DNA of 64,000 nt, taken from contig NZ_BNJJ01000017.1 of NCBI RefSeq assembly GCF_016587435.1, positions 124,001-188,000 of the forward strand. Direction: 5' to 3'. Positions 51,287 through 60,015 of this stretch are shown here, piece after piece (position 1 is the stretch's first letter; every line of letters starts with the position of its first letter). The translations under genes and the position numbers were made by a program. This DNA is from Dictyobacter formicarum (GTDB taxonomy: Bacteria; Chloroflexota; Ktedonobacteria; Ktedonobacterales; Ktedonobacteraceae). The notes beneath the pieces are model-generated. The model did no database searches. It worked only from the letters and a program-made list of their open reading frames with translations, and was not told the origin of the DNA.

Positions 51287-51379
51287 TGATGGGGTCTATC
51301 CCTGTTGAGTAACGATCCTACTCGTAGTGAGTAACAGGATGTGGTGTTGATTGCTGATTCTTAGAACTAAAAAGACGTG

Positions 51380-51883
51380 CTACATTTTCGATGAGGTTGA
51401 TAGTGTCTTTTCGGATCCGGATGCTGGTCGGGCTACAAGCGTCAGCAAGCGCCCAAAAAGCGTTTTATTGAATGGACGATAGCGTGTATTCTGGAAAGCT
51501 GTAAAGAGCCAACGATCCTCTTGCTTGACCGCAACCATAGTCTGCGTGGAGAGAGACCTGCGTGAAGGTCGCTTCTGATGTTTCTGGATTATTCTTCCTG
51601 TGGTATGAAGCAGAGCGACATCGGGCGCCAGAAAGCGCATATCCTGGATATTACCGCTCAACCGGGAACCTTTCATAAAGCCCTCAAAAAGTGGGCGATG
51701 GACCTGCGCGATAGCGGCTTTTCCTTTGGTATGTGTGCCATCGAAGGTAATGTAATCGGCATCCTCAGTGAAGACGGCGGCGAACGCATCGGTATTGCCC
51801 CAGGCCTCATTAAGTTGAGTAAAGAGAGTACGAATAGCTGCCTCATCGGCCTCTTGCCCATTTACATGTGAAAGTTGCTGCAT
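51380..51883 (-). CDS. SnoaL-like / SgcJ-EcaC family protein
   Basis: A 167-residue NTF2-fold protein. EADEAAIRTLFTQLNEAWGN then AFAAVFTEDADYITFDGTHT is the typical SgcJ/EcaC-DUF4440 opening, and VALLHTTGRIIQ with the WLFTAFQNTRYRP end closes the cone. Such proteins bind small hydrophobic molecules or act as isomerases or cyclases, but often lack known function. GGAGATT precedes the ATG. A perfect 50-bp palindrome lies 56 bases upstream, so the gene is probably under tight control by a dimeric regulator. Confidence 0.82.
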   Translation of the reverse strand: MQQLSHVNGQEADEAAIRTLFTQLNEAWGNTDAFAAVFTEDADYITFDGTHTKGKAAIAQVHRPLFEGFMKGSRLSGNIQDMRFLAPDVALLHTTGRIIQKHQKRPSRRSLSTQTMVAVKQEDRWLFTAFQNTRYRPFNKTLFGRLLTLVARPASGSEKTLSTSSKM

Positions 51884-51939
51884 TTTTTAATCTCCATCTT
51901 ACGGCTCTATGACAATATAGACTTGTTTAGCGCTTATAA

Positions 51940-51989
51940 TATTTACAATCTAAATATCTAGTTTAAACTAGATATTTAGATTGTAAATA
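51940..51989. promoter_or_regulatory. Perfect 50-bp palindrome (operator candidate)
   Basis: The segment is an unbroken palindrome of 25-bp arms with no spacer. It is centred at 51964/51965 on AGTTTAAACT and contains nested words TAGTTTAAACTA and ATCTAAATATC. It lies 56 bases upstream of the SnoaL-like gene. The size and AT-richness fit two overlapping sites for a MarR/TetR/PadR-type dimer, or a cruciform-forming structure. Confidence 0.6.
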
Positions 51990-52284
51990 AGAAACAGACT
52001 AATGTCAAGGCATCAATGAGAAGATATTTAACTGAGAGGATTGATTTTAAGAGCGTACTACAATGACGTACGGTAATGCATGTGGTAAAAAGCGCGAAGA
52101 GCATTTATGATTCTCTGACGGTTGTCCCAAAAAGGATCCCTCTACCCTCTACCATAGTAGCATCGCTTGTGATGCTTATCTTTCTATCGCCTCCCATATG
52201 CTCGGTCGGGCGATGGAAAAGAAGATATGGTGCAGGCAACCTCCCTGCGTTCTCTTACGTAATCACTATCTAGGAGGAACTATC

Positions 52285-53145
52285 ATGAACGAACACGATG
52301 CTCCAATACGCACACCAATAAACCCGCTCAGCGAACGCTTCTTGCGCTGGATCAGCGGGAGCGGGCGCGGGCAAGCGTTCGGTCGCCTGCTCAGCAGGTT
52401 GATCGCGCTCCCTCAGCTCAAGCGTCTCTCCGCCAGCGAGATCCCCTGGACTCCGCTTTCGCGACCAATCTCCGAAGCCACGGTCGCCATCGTCACGACG
52501 AGCGGTGTTCATCTTAGTCGGGACAAGCCCTTTCATTTGAACAGCGACTCCTCCTTTCGTGTCATTCCACGTGATACGAAGGCCGCCGATCTCACGATTA
52601 CGCATCAGGCATACGACAGGACGGATGCTTTACGGGATATCAATCTCGTCTTCCCATTGGGGCGCCTGCGTGAGCTAGAGGCAGAGAGCATCATCGGTCG
52701 GGTTGCAGACGAGCACTTTGGATTCGGCCTGAGCGGAAGCGCGAAAGCGCTGATTGCCTCCGGACGAGAGATCGCGCGCCGCCTGGCCCACGCACATGTT
52801 GACCTGGTACTCCTCGTTCCTGCCTGACCAATCTGCACACGGTCCGTGGGACTGCTAGCAAGAGAGATCGAGGCTGCGGGCGTTACGACGGTCGCGCTTG
52901 CACTCGTTAAGGAGGTCGCCGAGGCGGCGAGAGCGCCGCGAATGCTCTATCTGCACTGGCCCTTTGGGCACGCCTTGGGCGAGCCGGGAAACGTTGCCCA
53001 GCAACGCACAATTCTACACGATCTGCTGTCCATGGCCCGCAGCGCGTCACGGCCTGGGCTTGTGATCGAGCTTCCCTATCGATGGCGACGAGAGACCTAC
53101 CCACCAATCGTCGACTGGACCGCCGATAGTGTTGCCGCCGTGTAA
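52285..53145 (+). CDS. GrdB/PrdB-related reductase, probable selenoprotein (in-frame UGA)
   Basis: The frame from ATG 52285 (after TAGGAGG) reads through one UGA at 52825-52827 and continues in the same frame to TAA at 53145, giving 286 residues. Both halves belong together. The first has VAIVTTSGVHLSRDKPFH, then FRVIPRDTKAADLTITHQ and NLVFPLGRLRELE. The second has GLLAREIEAAGVTTVALAL, then HWPFGHALGEPGN and ELPYRWRRE. These are features I associate with the glycine/sarcosine/betaine reductase selenoprotein B-like family. The UGA is codon 181 in VLLVPA-U-PICTR, giving a UxxC redox motif with C184. A SECIS-like hairpin follows. Without selenocysteine insertion the gene would be a nonsense mutant. 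Confidence 0.7.
52838..52848 (+). promoter_or_regulatory. SECIS-like hairpin after the in-frame UGA
   Basis: CACGGTCCGTG begins ten bases after the UGA. CAC and GTG pair to present a GGUCC loop, or CACGG/CCGTG pair more tightly. The distance and the GGUC loop resemble the E. coli fdhF SECIS upper stem-loop. The structure was judged by eye only. Confidence 0.45.
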
Positions 53146-53323
53146 CAACATATGTGCAAAAAAACTGTGGAGCACCCTGAATCAAGCACCCAAAAGCGGT
53201 GTATTGACCATCCGAATTTACAACCACTAAGCGTTGTAGATCCCCTGTAGAGCGACTTCTCAGGTGGTCAATAGCTGGGCTGCTCATGCTTCGCGTCGAT
53301 TGCTCACTCTACGCCTTAAAACC

Positions 53324-53455
53324 GGGTCTTGCTCACTTTCGATAGTTCGAGTGTCGTCGCTTTATGATCACACCGCAAGAGATCGCTCTAGAAGCCTCGA
53401 AAGCTGTTCACTCCCGTCCGCTGATGAGCTTAAACGCCGGAAGTGAGCAAGACCC
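53324..53455. repeat. MITE-like unit with perfect 15-bp terminal inverted repeats
   Basis: GGGTCTTGCTCACTT at 53324-53338 and AAGTGAGCAAGACCC at 53441-53455 are perfect inverted repeats bounding a 132-base unit with no ORF. The layout suggests a miniature inverted-repeat element or paired ends of a deleted insertion sequence. The larger spacer 53146-53763 also holds a LacI-type operator and a 24-codon GTG ORF at 53621-53695 after AAGGAGG, which may be a leader. Confidence 0.5.
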
Positions 53456-53544
53456 TTGAAGAGATTTTGCGCTATCTTCACTTTAATAGCTAATTGTATA
53501 GCATTGCTATTAAATGCCATATATGTTATATTGTTTTTCAATGA

Positions 53545-53556
53545 GACAACGTTGTC
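53545..53556. promoter_or_regulatory. LacI-type operator upstream of the GH76 gene
   Basis: GACAACGTTGTC is a perfect 12-bp palindrome centred on ACGT, typical of LacI-family operators. It lies about 210 bases before the GH76 start codon. Confidence 0.5.
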
Positions 53557-53763
53557 ATAATAGATGGGCAACCTGGTTTTTTTATTCTCTGTGGGTCATT
53601 TAGAGCAAGGAGGCTCTTTGGTGCAACCTACAACAAACCGCAAGCTGCAGCATATTGTTGCTCATACGCGTGGACCCCCTGTCATCTCCTCATGATGACT
53701 GCAGCTAAAGTCGTCTTCTCCCTTCTTTCTCATTCATGCTTTTTGTTGCAAGGAGGCAATGTT

Positions 53764-55266
53764 ATGCTCAAGATGCGTTGGCTTTTCGCGCTTTCTTCCT
53801 TCTCCTTCCTCTTCACATTGGTTTTCGGCATCACTACACTTCCTGCTCATGCTTTTACATCGTCGGACGCCGATACCGCTATGCAAACTTATGTCAACAC
53901 CTTTTACGACTCCAACGCCAAATATTTTTACTATGACACCAGCCATAGCAAATACAATGACTTTTGGAAGGAGGCCATTAGCTGGGACATTGTCATGGAT
54001 GCGTATCAGCGTACCAACAGTGCTACCTATCGGCAAATGATTGACGATGTGTACGATGGCTTCATGGCTCGCAATTCCGATATGTCAACTGCTTGTAATA
54101 CGTCTAACTCTTTTACCCTGAGCAATAATTATAACGACGATATTGGCTGGTGGGCTAAAGCCAGTATTCGCGCTTATGAGATTACAGGGGAAAGCCGCTA
54201 TGAAAACTGTGCAAAGCGGCTCTTTGATTCTATTTATGCCTACTGGGATACGAGCACCTATGGAGGCGGTATCTGGTGGACACGCACCAATCCCACACAG
54301 AAAAATGTTGCAACAAATGCTCCGGCTGCGATAACGGCTGCAAAACTCGCGGTAGACCTGCCTGATAACAGCTATCTTAGCAAGGCGGAAGCGATCTATT
54401 CCTGGGTGAAGAGCACACTGACGAATGGTTCTGGTACTGTATACGACGATTATGATTCGGGGACTTTGCATACCTGGCAATTTACCTACAATTACGGAAC
54501 GTTCATCGGCGCGGCCGATGCCCTCTATCATGATACCAACACTTCCTCATACTTGACCGATGCGGAAAACGCTGCGAATACATCAATGACGGCAGTCACG
54601 CAGAATGGTATCCTTCAAGATGAAGGAACAGGCGACGGTGGTGGGTTCAAGGGAATTTATGCCCGCTATGTGGCGGAACTGGCTACCACCTATCACCAGA
54701 GTCAATATCTCAGCTTTTTGCAGAAGAACGCTACAGTTGCCTGGAGTAACCGCCGTAGCCCTGATAATCTTATCAACACCAACTGGACGACCGAGGCTCC
54801 TAGTGGGACCATTGAGACGCATGCCGCAGGCTCAGCAGTAGCAATTCTACAGGACGTGCCGGTAGACAATATTACTGCTTACCAGGCAGAGAACGGAACA
54901 TTGCACAGTTTATCTACAGAAGCAATCTACAGTGGTTATCATGGTACAGGATATGTAGCTGGCTGGAATAAAGATGGACAATGGGTTGATTTCTCGGTGT
55001 CAGTTCCTACTTCGGGAGCCTATCGTCTGATTCTGCGCTACGCTGGAGGCGCGGGTAACGCTTCTCGCTATATCTATGCCAATGGTAAAGGTGTTGTGAA
55101 CAATCTCTCGTTCCCAGGCACAGGCAGTTGGAGTTCGTATAGTACAGTGACGGTTTATAATGTAAACCTGAACGCGGGAAGCAATACCATCTCGGTCATC
55201 TACAATAGTTCACTAGGGAGCAAGAACTGGCTCAATCTGGATGAATTGACGGTAGTCGCGCAGTAA
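53764..55266 (+). CDS. Secreted GH76 alpha-1,6-mannanase-like enzyme with C-terminal CBM
   Basis: A 500-residue exported glycanase. A signal peptide ends at ...LPAHA (cleavage about residue 30). The GH76 (alpha/alpha)6 domain follows, with its catalytic Asp pair in NNYNDDIGWWAKASIRAYE (D125, D126) and GTVYDDYDSGTLHTWQFTYN. The last ~130 residues are a CBM6/35-like beta-sandwich (YQAENGTLHSLS, GTGYVAGWNKDGQWVDFSV, NWLNLDELTVV). It should cleave alpha-1,6-mannan, for example from fungal or mycobacterial cell walls. AAGGAGG supports the ATG at 53764. A LacI-type operator upstream suggests sugar control. Confidence 0.88.
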   Translation: MLKMRWLFALSSFSFLFTLVFGITTLPAHAFTSSDADTAMQTYVNTFYDSNAKYFYYDTSHSKYNDFWKEAISWDIVMDAYQRTNSATYRQMIDDVYDGFMARNSDMSTACNTSNSFTLSNNYNDDIGWWAKASIRAYEITGESRYENCAKRLFDSIYAYWDTSTYGGGIWWTRTNPTQKNVATNAPAAITAAKLAVDLPDNSYLSKAEAIYSWVKSTLTNGSGTVYDDYDSGTLHTWQFTYNYGTFIGAADALYHDTNTSSYLTDAENAANTSMTAVTQNGILQDEGTGDGGGFKGIYARYVAELATTYHQSQYLSFLQKNATVAWSNRRSPDNLINTNWTTEAPSGTIETHAAGSAVAILQDVPVDNITAYQAENGTLHSLSTEAIYSGYHGTGYVAGWNKDGQWVDFSVSVPTSGAYRLILRYAGGAGNASRYIYANGKGVVNNLSFPGTGSWSSYSTVTVYNVNLNAGSNTISVIYNSSLGSKNWLNLDELTVVAQ

Positions 55267-55331
55267 ATGGTAGATCGCCCCTTTTGATGAACCGTTTAGG
55301 CATTAGCAATAGTGGTTGTGTTACTAGAAAG

Positions 55332-55374
55332 AAGGAGTGAGTGTGAGTGCCTGTGGCATCCACGCTCACTCCTT
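55332..55374. terminator. Hairpin between convergent secreted-protein genes
   Basis: AAGGAGTGAG and CTCACTCCTT, with further GTG/CAC pairing inside, form a strong stem with a ~16-base loop between the GH76 gene and the convergent tectonin-repeat protein gene. Confidence 0.6.
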
Positions 55375-55426
55375 ACCTTACTACCCCCGAGAGCAGGTGA
55401 TGAACCTGCTAGCTATAAACATCTAA

Positions 55427-58402
55427 CTAGTAAGCTCCCGAGAGGACAACAGAAGCAGGATTGTTATCGATGCGCTGCCAGCCGGTGATGGGCGTACCTT
55501 GATAGAGCCAGATTGACCCATCGTTATGCAACTGGTAGAGATCTCCATTGCCATCGGCGGCAATAGCAACGGCCGCAGGATTGTTATCGACCTGTTGCCA
55601 GTTATTCGGGGTACCCAGATACTTGTAGATCGTCCCATCGGTATGCAACAGGTACAGTCCCCCCACGTTATCGACCGCAAAGGCAATGTTGCCACTCCAG
55701 CTATCCAGTTCCTGCCAGCCAGTCATCGGAGTGCCCTGGTAGAGCCAGAGTGTGCCATCGTTATGCAGTTGATACAGGTTGCCCTTGCCATCAGCTTCAA
55801 TAGAGATGGTAAGCGGGTTGTTATCGAGCTCTTGCCAGGTATAGGGAGTGCCCTGATACTTCCAGATCGATCCATCGGTATGCAGCAGGTACAGTCCTCC
55901 CAGACCATCAGTTGCCAGCCCAATATTGCCAGGCCATTTATCCAGTTCCTGCCAGCCAGTCATCGGAATGCCCTGATAGAGCCAGACCGTACCATCGTTA
56001 TGCAATTGGTAGAGATGGCCTTTCCCATCGACAGCAATCGCCGTAGCAGCCGGGTTGTTATCGACCTCCTGCCAACTGAACGGAGTGCCCTGGTAGAACC
56101 AGATCGACCCATCGTTACGCAACTGGTAGAGATTGCCAGAGCCATCTGTAGCCATCGCGGAAGTTCGCACATTGTTATCCAGTTCCTGCCAGGTGGACCC
56201 CTGATAGAACCAGATTGACCCATCGTTACGCATCTGATATCTATTTGTGCCGAACTGGCTGAAGCCGCGCATGGGGTATTGTTTCGTGGTGTAGTAAGCG
56301 GAAAGCTCAGCAATTGAAGTGAAGTACGAACTGCCGCCTGGCGTCCCGATAATACGTACGCCATCGCCCCATGTGTCGTTGAATGTGAACACATAGTTGG
56401 TATTGGCTCCGGCTGCATTGCTGTAGGGATAGCTCGGCGTGACATGCAATCCAGAGACGTTCACCCACTGGAAATTCTGGCGCACCTGGACGGTTAGACC
56501 ATTGCTATACCAGCCGCCATCGCTAAACATATTGCCAGTCGTATAGACGACCTTATTCAGGTTATAGGCCTGATTCCAGGTATAGCCCCACCAATCTTGC
56601 GTCTTGGCCGCCTGATCATAGTCGTCTTCGTTCTCCGAAAGGTTGCCGTTGTTCAGTGAATCCGTGAAGTTTGCTCCACTCAGCGAGCCAAAATGCGTAC
56701 TCTTACTGATGGCAGTTGTGCCATTGCCAGTCTGAGCCAGGTTGTTCGTATCACTTCTGGCATTTGCGGGCGTCGTGGATGTATACGGCTGAACATACAT
56801 CTTACGCAAGTCGAAGTTGTAAGAATCGCCGCTACAGCAGACATTGCTCTGCAAATACATCGATTTACCGTCCGCGCTGATGAATTTAGAAGGGATACTG
56901 GTGCCGTATTGTCCGCGATTCTGGGTCAATTGAATGGGACCAAAGTCTTTCGACATAAACAGGCTCCATGGTCCCCAGGGATTGGGCGACTCATAGAATT
57001 CGTGGGTTGCATAGCTCCATGAGCTGAAGATATAGCGGTGCAATGGAGCATCGTAGGTGACGCCACCCTGACCGAAGGGGTGTCCATTGGTACAGCAGAA
57101 GTTGCCAAATGTCTGCGGATACATTTGGCGATCATCTTCTAATACTGGAACCTTGGCGTTAATGTCGCTGGACCAGGTTGGATTCCCACTGCCATCGGTA
57201 CCGGTATAGAATTGCCAGCTTGAGCGCGTTTGTACGCTGGCACTGGGAACACGACCCAGGTAGAGCGACTGCTGGTCACGCCAGTTGCTATCAAAGCCAT
57301 AAGCGTACACATATCCATCGATGGAATTCGCGTAGTTCTTGCCATAATCAAGGAAAAAGATCGTGGTAAAGGCGCTATTCGGGAACATCGGAGCATTGGC
57401 ATCCCAGGTCCAGGTAGCCCCATGGTCGACCGATTTCGCAATCGATGCCGCGGGGACTGAATTAAAGTGATCTCGCTGTATATTCTGGAATGCAAGGTAG
57501 ATCGTGTTATTGACGCAAAGCATGCCCGTTGGTTTGAGGTAGTATGCTGGTCCGCTCCAATTGGTTCCGACGTTCGTGGCGAGCGTCGTACCTGTCAGGT
57601 TCGGTGGCGTTCCGCTGATACGACTCACGGCCATATCAAAACGATTGGTGGTGCCTCCTGAGAATGCAGTGCCATCACCATTGGCTGCGTACAGATTGTT
57701 GTCGTCAGCCCAACACGAGGGCCATAAATCACCATCAGATGGTGTCTGATAGGTAGAGTAGGATTCTTCTTGTGCGGTTGCAAAGAAGGTGCTTTGTGGC
57801 GCCAGGGTCGCGACCCGCAGCGAGATGTCGTCGAACCGTGCCCAATAATCTGTCCCCTGCCCCCAGAATCCTCCATAGACAGTGACGGTTGTGTTTGGAC
57901 CGGAATTAAAGTTCACGATCTGCTGCGTATAAAAAGGCAACGTACCGAATGACATCTCCTGGAGGACCGTCACACCATCAGCTTTACGAACGCCGAAGTA
58001 TCCCACGTTTTGCGCAAAGCTGTTTTGTATCCAGCCCGTGAGCGTGTAATTCGTGTTTGGCTGTACTGGAACAGCCTGGATAATAGCGTGCCAGTTGCTA
58101 TCGGAAGTACGTATCCACGCGTTGTTCAGGCCGGAATGGGCAAAGCCTGCGTTCAGATCAATCCCCTGGCTTCCTGGACCTTCCACATTCCAGGGAGCCG
58201 AGACCGTCCCCGTGGTCTGCTGCTCGAAACCACTATCTTGCACCAGATTTTGGGTGGCATAGGCTTGCCGGGGGGTGGTGGCAAGAGATGCGTTTCGTGA
58301 AGACGTGGTCGCAGCATGTGCTGAAGAGGAACGCATGAAGGGGATGCTTACCATGACGACGAGCATGGCAGTCAAAAAGATACTTGTAAGACGTTTAATC
58401 AA
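55427..58402 (-). CDS. Large secreted protein: CBM, DUF4185-like domain and tectonin-type repeats
   Basis: A 991-residue exported protein. After a signal peptide (LTAMLVVMVSIPFMRSSSAHA), residues ~50-200 form a CBM4/9-like sandwich (NLVQDSGFEQQTTGTVSAPW). Residues ~205-560 resemble the DUF4185 five-bladed domain (GDLWPSCWADDNNLYAANGD, WDANAPMFPNSAFTTIFFLD). Residues ~700-990 are about eight ~38-residue repeats of the type LYQLHNDGTVWLYQGTPMTG with WQELD, as in tectonin/PLL lectin propellers. It probably binds and trims glycans. The start is a TTG at 58402 after GGGAGG. Three LacI-type operators lie upstream. Confidence 0.82.
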   Translation of the reverse strand: MIKRLTSIFLTAMLVVMVSIPFMRSSSAHAATTSSRNASLATTPRQAYATQNLVQDSGFEQQTTGTVSAPWNVEGPGSQGIDLNAGFAHSGLNNAWIRTSDSNWHAIIQAVPVQPNTNYTLTGWIQNSFAQNVGYFGVRKADGVTVLQEMSFGTLPFYTQQIVNFNSGPNTTVTVYGGFWGQGTDYWARFDDISLRVATLAPQSTFFATAQEESYSTYQTPSDGDLWPSCWADDNNLYAANGDGTAFSGGTTNRFDMAVSRISGTPPNLTGTTLATNVGTNWSGPAYYLKPTGMLCVNNTIYLAFQNIQRDHFNSVPAASIAKSVDHGATWTWDANAPMFPNSAFTTIFFLDYGKNYANSIDGYVYAYGFDSNWRDQQSLYLGRVPSASVQTRSSWQFYTGTDGSGNPTWSSDINAKVPVLEDDRQMYPQTFGNFCCTNGHPFGQGGVTYDAPLHRYIFSSWSYATHEFYESPNPWGPWSLFMSKDFGPIQLTQNRGQYGTSIPSKFISADGKSMYLQSNVCCSGDSYNFDLRKMYVQPYTSTTPANARSDTNNLAQTGNGTTAISKSTHFGSLSGANFTDSLNNGNLSENEDDYDQAAKTQDWWGYTWNQAYNLNKVVYTTGNMFSDGGWYSNGLTVQVRQNFQWVNVSGLHVTPSYPYSNAAGANTNYVFTFNDTWGDGVRIIGTPGGSSYFTSIAELSAYYTTKQYPMRGFSQFGTNRYQMRNDGSIWFYQGSTWQELDNNVRTSAMATDGSGNLYQLRNDGSIWFYQGTPFSWQEVDNNPAATAIAVDGKGHLYQLHNDGTVWLYQGIPMTGWQELDKWPGNIGLATDGLGGLYLLHTDGSIWKYQGTPYTWQELDNNPLTISIEADGKGNLYQLHNDGTLWLYQGTPMTGWQELDSWSGNIAFAVDNVGGLYLLHTDGTIYKYLGTPNNWQQVDNNPAAVAIAADGNGDLYQLHNDGSIWLYQGTPITGWQRIDNNPASVVLSGAY

Positions 58403-58422
58403 TGAAAGCCTCCCTGCTTATT

Positions 58423-58483
58423 GAAAACGTTTTCCTATATATCCGTGCAAAACGTTCTCATAAACTTTGAAAACGTTTTCAAA
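58423..58483. promoter_or_regulatory. Three LacI-type operators
   Basis: GAAAACGTTTTC occurs perfectly at 58423-58434 and 58469-58480, the latter extended to an 18-bp palindrome TTTGAAAACGTTTTCAAA at 58466-58483. An imperfect copy CAAAACGTTCTC lies at 58448-58459. Centres are 21-25 bases apart. This is a typical cooperative LacI/GalR-family array at the promoter of the secreted lectin-like protein. Confidence 0.75.
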
Positions 58484-58756
58484 TAAATATAGTAAAAATA
58501 GTACCTGATCATTATTGGATTTGTCAATAGAGGTGTGAAGCGAATTATCACAAAGAAACGAGCTCTTTTTCTGTTAAGTGGGCACCTATATTCGCTAATT
58601 GTCCTTCAAAGAGGTGCATAGATGTCAGAATTTCATGAAAAGGATTTCTTAATAAGAGAAATATGCAGAGGCTCGTAGTGGCAGGTATATCGGCCTGGAA
58701 AGCTATTGGGGTCAATCTGTATTTATGGTCCCAATAGCTTTTCCAGAGAGCAAAAC

Positions 58757-59884
58757 TCATACGTCAGGATCCACAATCGCCATTTCGCCTGCGGGTGTAT
58801 TGCGATAAGCTTCAAATAGCTTCATAATTTCTAGCGACTGCTCCAGCGTGCCTTTCTCTGGAGCACGACCTGCCAGCACGCTTTCACAGAAATGCAGCAC
58901 TTCCGGGACATAGCCCAGATAAAACAGATTTTTATTGTATAGCTGGCCCAAAGAGAACTCTGGCTCCCAGTATAGTGGGGCCTCTTTTTCATCTACGAGA
59001 TACGAGGCTGAGCGACCATACCCCAGGCCGCTCGCTTTGCGGTAGTATGTTATCTTCAAGCCATTTTGTACCACGATATTCGCCTTTTCGCCTACGATTT
59101 CCAGGTATTCTAGTGGACTACTCGCCGATATGCCTGCGCACATGTGCAACGTTCCCACAGCCCCGGAGTGAAAACGCAGTGTCGTGATGCTCCCGCCGTT
59201 ATGAGGTTCCCACTCATAGGAGAGGCGATGGACCTTTCCCATCAAGTAGCCTAACACAGCTCCCGGATGATAAATATGATCCAGCAGGCCCGTAAGCTGT
59301 CTCAGATCCTGACGTTGCTCGAAGGCTGGCATCGCTTGTGGATAACGCAAGTAACACGAGGAGATACGTCCAAAATCGAGCGTAGAAATAAGCTGTTTCA
59401 CCTTCTCCATGCCTGGAGTGAAAATCTTCTTTAAGCCTGTCATCACGTAACGTTGATGCACCTTGCTGGCCTCCATCAGCTGACGGATTTCGGCTGTGCT
59501 GGCGGCCGTAGGCTTTTCCATCCAGACGTGCGAGCCATGTGCGAGGGCGTCCAGGGCAATATCCGTTGCCTGCACCCGACCATCAGGATGATAAGAGGTC
59601 ACAATGAACACGGCATCTGGCCGTTCATGGTCGAGCATCTGGCGATAATCAGTATAGTAAGAGCGTGCTCCAAACTGGCGTGCATATGCCTCCGCGCGCT
59701 CACCTTGAATGTCAGCGATAGCAACCAGGTCTACGGGAGCATACTGAAAGGTCGGGTAGACATTCCGAAAGGAGTGGCCGCCAGCTCCAATGAAGCAGAC
59801 ACGTAACTTACGCTCATACTCAAAATTATACTTTACATACCTCTCGACTTTCTTATCCATCGAGTGCTTCGTTTCAGATTGCAT
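58757..59884 (-). CDS. Gfo/Idh/MocA-family oxidoreductase
   Basis: A 375-residue NAD(P)-dependent dehydrogenase. The N-terminal Rossmann fold shows LRVCFIGAGGHSFRNVYPTF and DLVAIADIQGERAEAYARQF. The catalytic lysine lies in the conserved HVWMEKPTAAS. The C-terminal alpha/beta domain carries the substrate pocket (YHPGAVLGYLMGKVHRLSY). Sugars or inositols are the usual substrates. AAAGGAA supports the ATG at 59884. It is divergent from a GntR/FCD regulator gene, which likely controls it, and lies beyond the LacI-regulated secreted glycan proteins, so uptake and oxidation of a released sugar is a reasonable inference. Confidence 0.9.
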   Translation of the reverse strand: MQSETKHSMDKKVERYVKYNFEYERKLRVCFIGAGGHSFRNVYPTFQYAPVDLVAIADIQGERAEAYARQFGARSYYTDYRQMLDHERPDAVFIVTSYHPDGRVQATDIALDALAHGSHVWMEKPTAASTAEIRQLMEASKVHQRYVMTGLKKIFTPGMEKVKQLISTLDFGRISSCYLRYPQAMPAFEQRQDLRQLTGLLDHIYHPGAVLGYLMGKVHRLSYEWEPHNGGSITTLRFHSGAVGTLHMCAGISASSPLEYLEIVGEKANIVVQNGLKITYYRKASGLGYGRSASYLVDEKEAPLYWEPEFSLGQLYNKNLFYLGYVPEVLHFCESVLAGRAPEKGTLEQSLEIMKLFEAYRNTPAGEMAIVDPDV

Positions 59885-59968
59885 CAACAATTCCTTTCCT
59901 TCTGGAACTTCTGTGTATCAAATTCCTGGGACTTTTCTGGTGATGGTTGCTAAAATGAAATATGAATG

Positions 59969-59981
59969 GTATACAATATAC
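59969..59981. promoter_or_regulatory. GntR-type operator-like inverted repeat
   Basis: GTATA, CAA, TATAC is a 13-base inverted repeat in the divergent promoter between the Gfo/Idh/MocA gene and the GntR/FCD gene. The short AT-rich arms resemble FadR/VanR-type sites. It would overlap coding sequence if the regulator began at 59962, which supports the downstream TTG start. Confidence 0.4.
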
Positions 59982-60015
59982 AATATATCAAAGTCAGTGG
60001 GAAGAGGTATTTGCA

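Noticed and set aside
52846..53145. A separate 99-residue gene starting at ATG 52846
   Set aside because: It has no ribosome binding site, begins within a conserved segment and is in frame with the gene upstream. One protein with an internal UGA explains it better.
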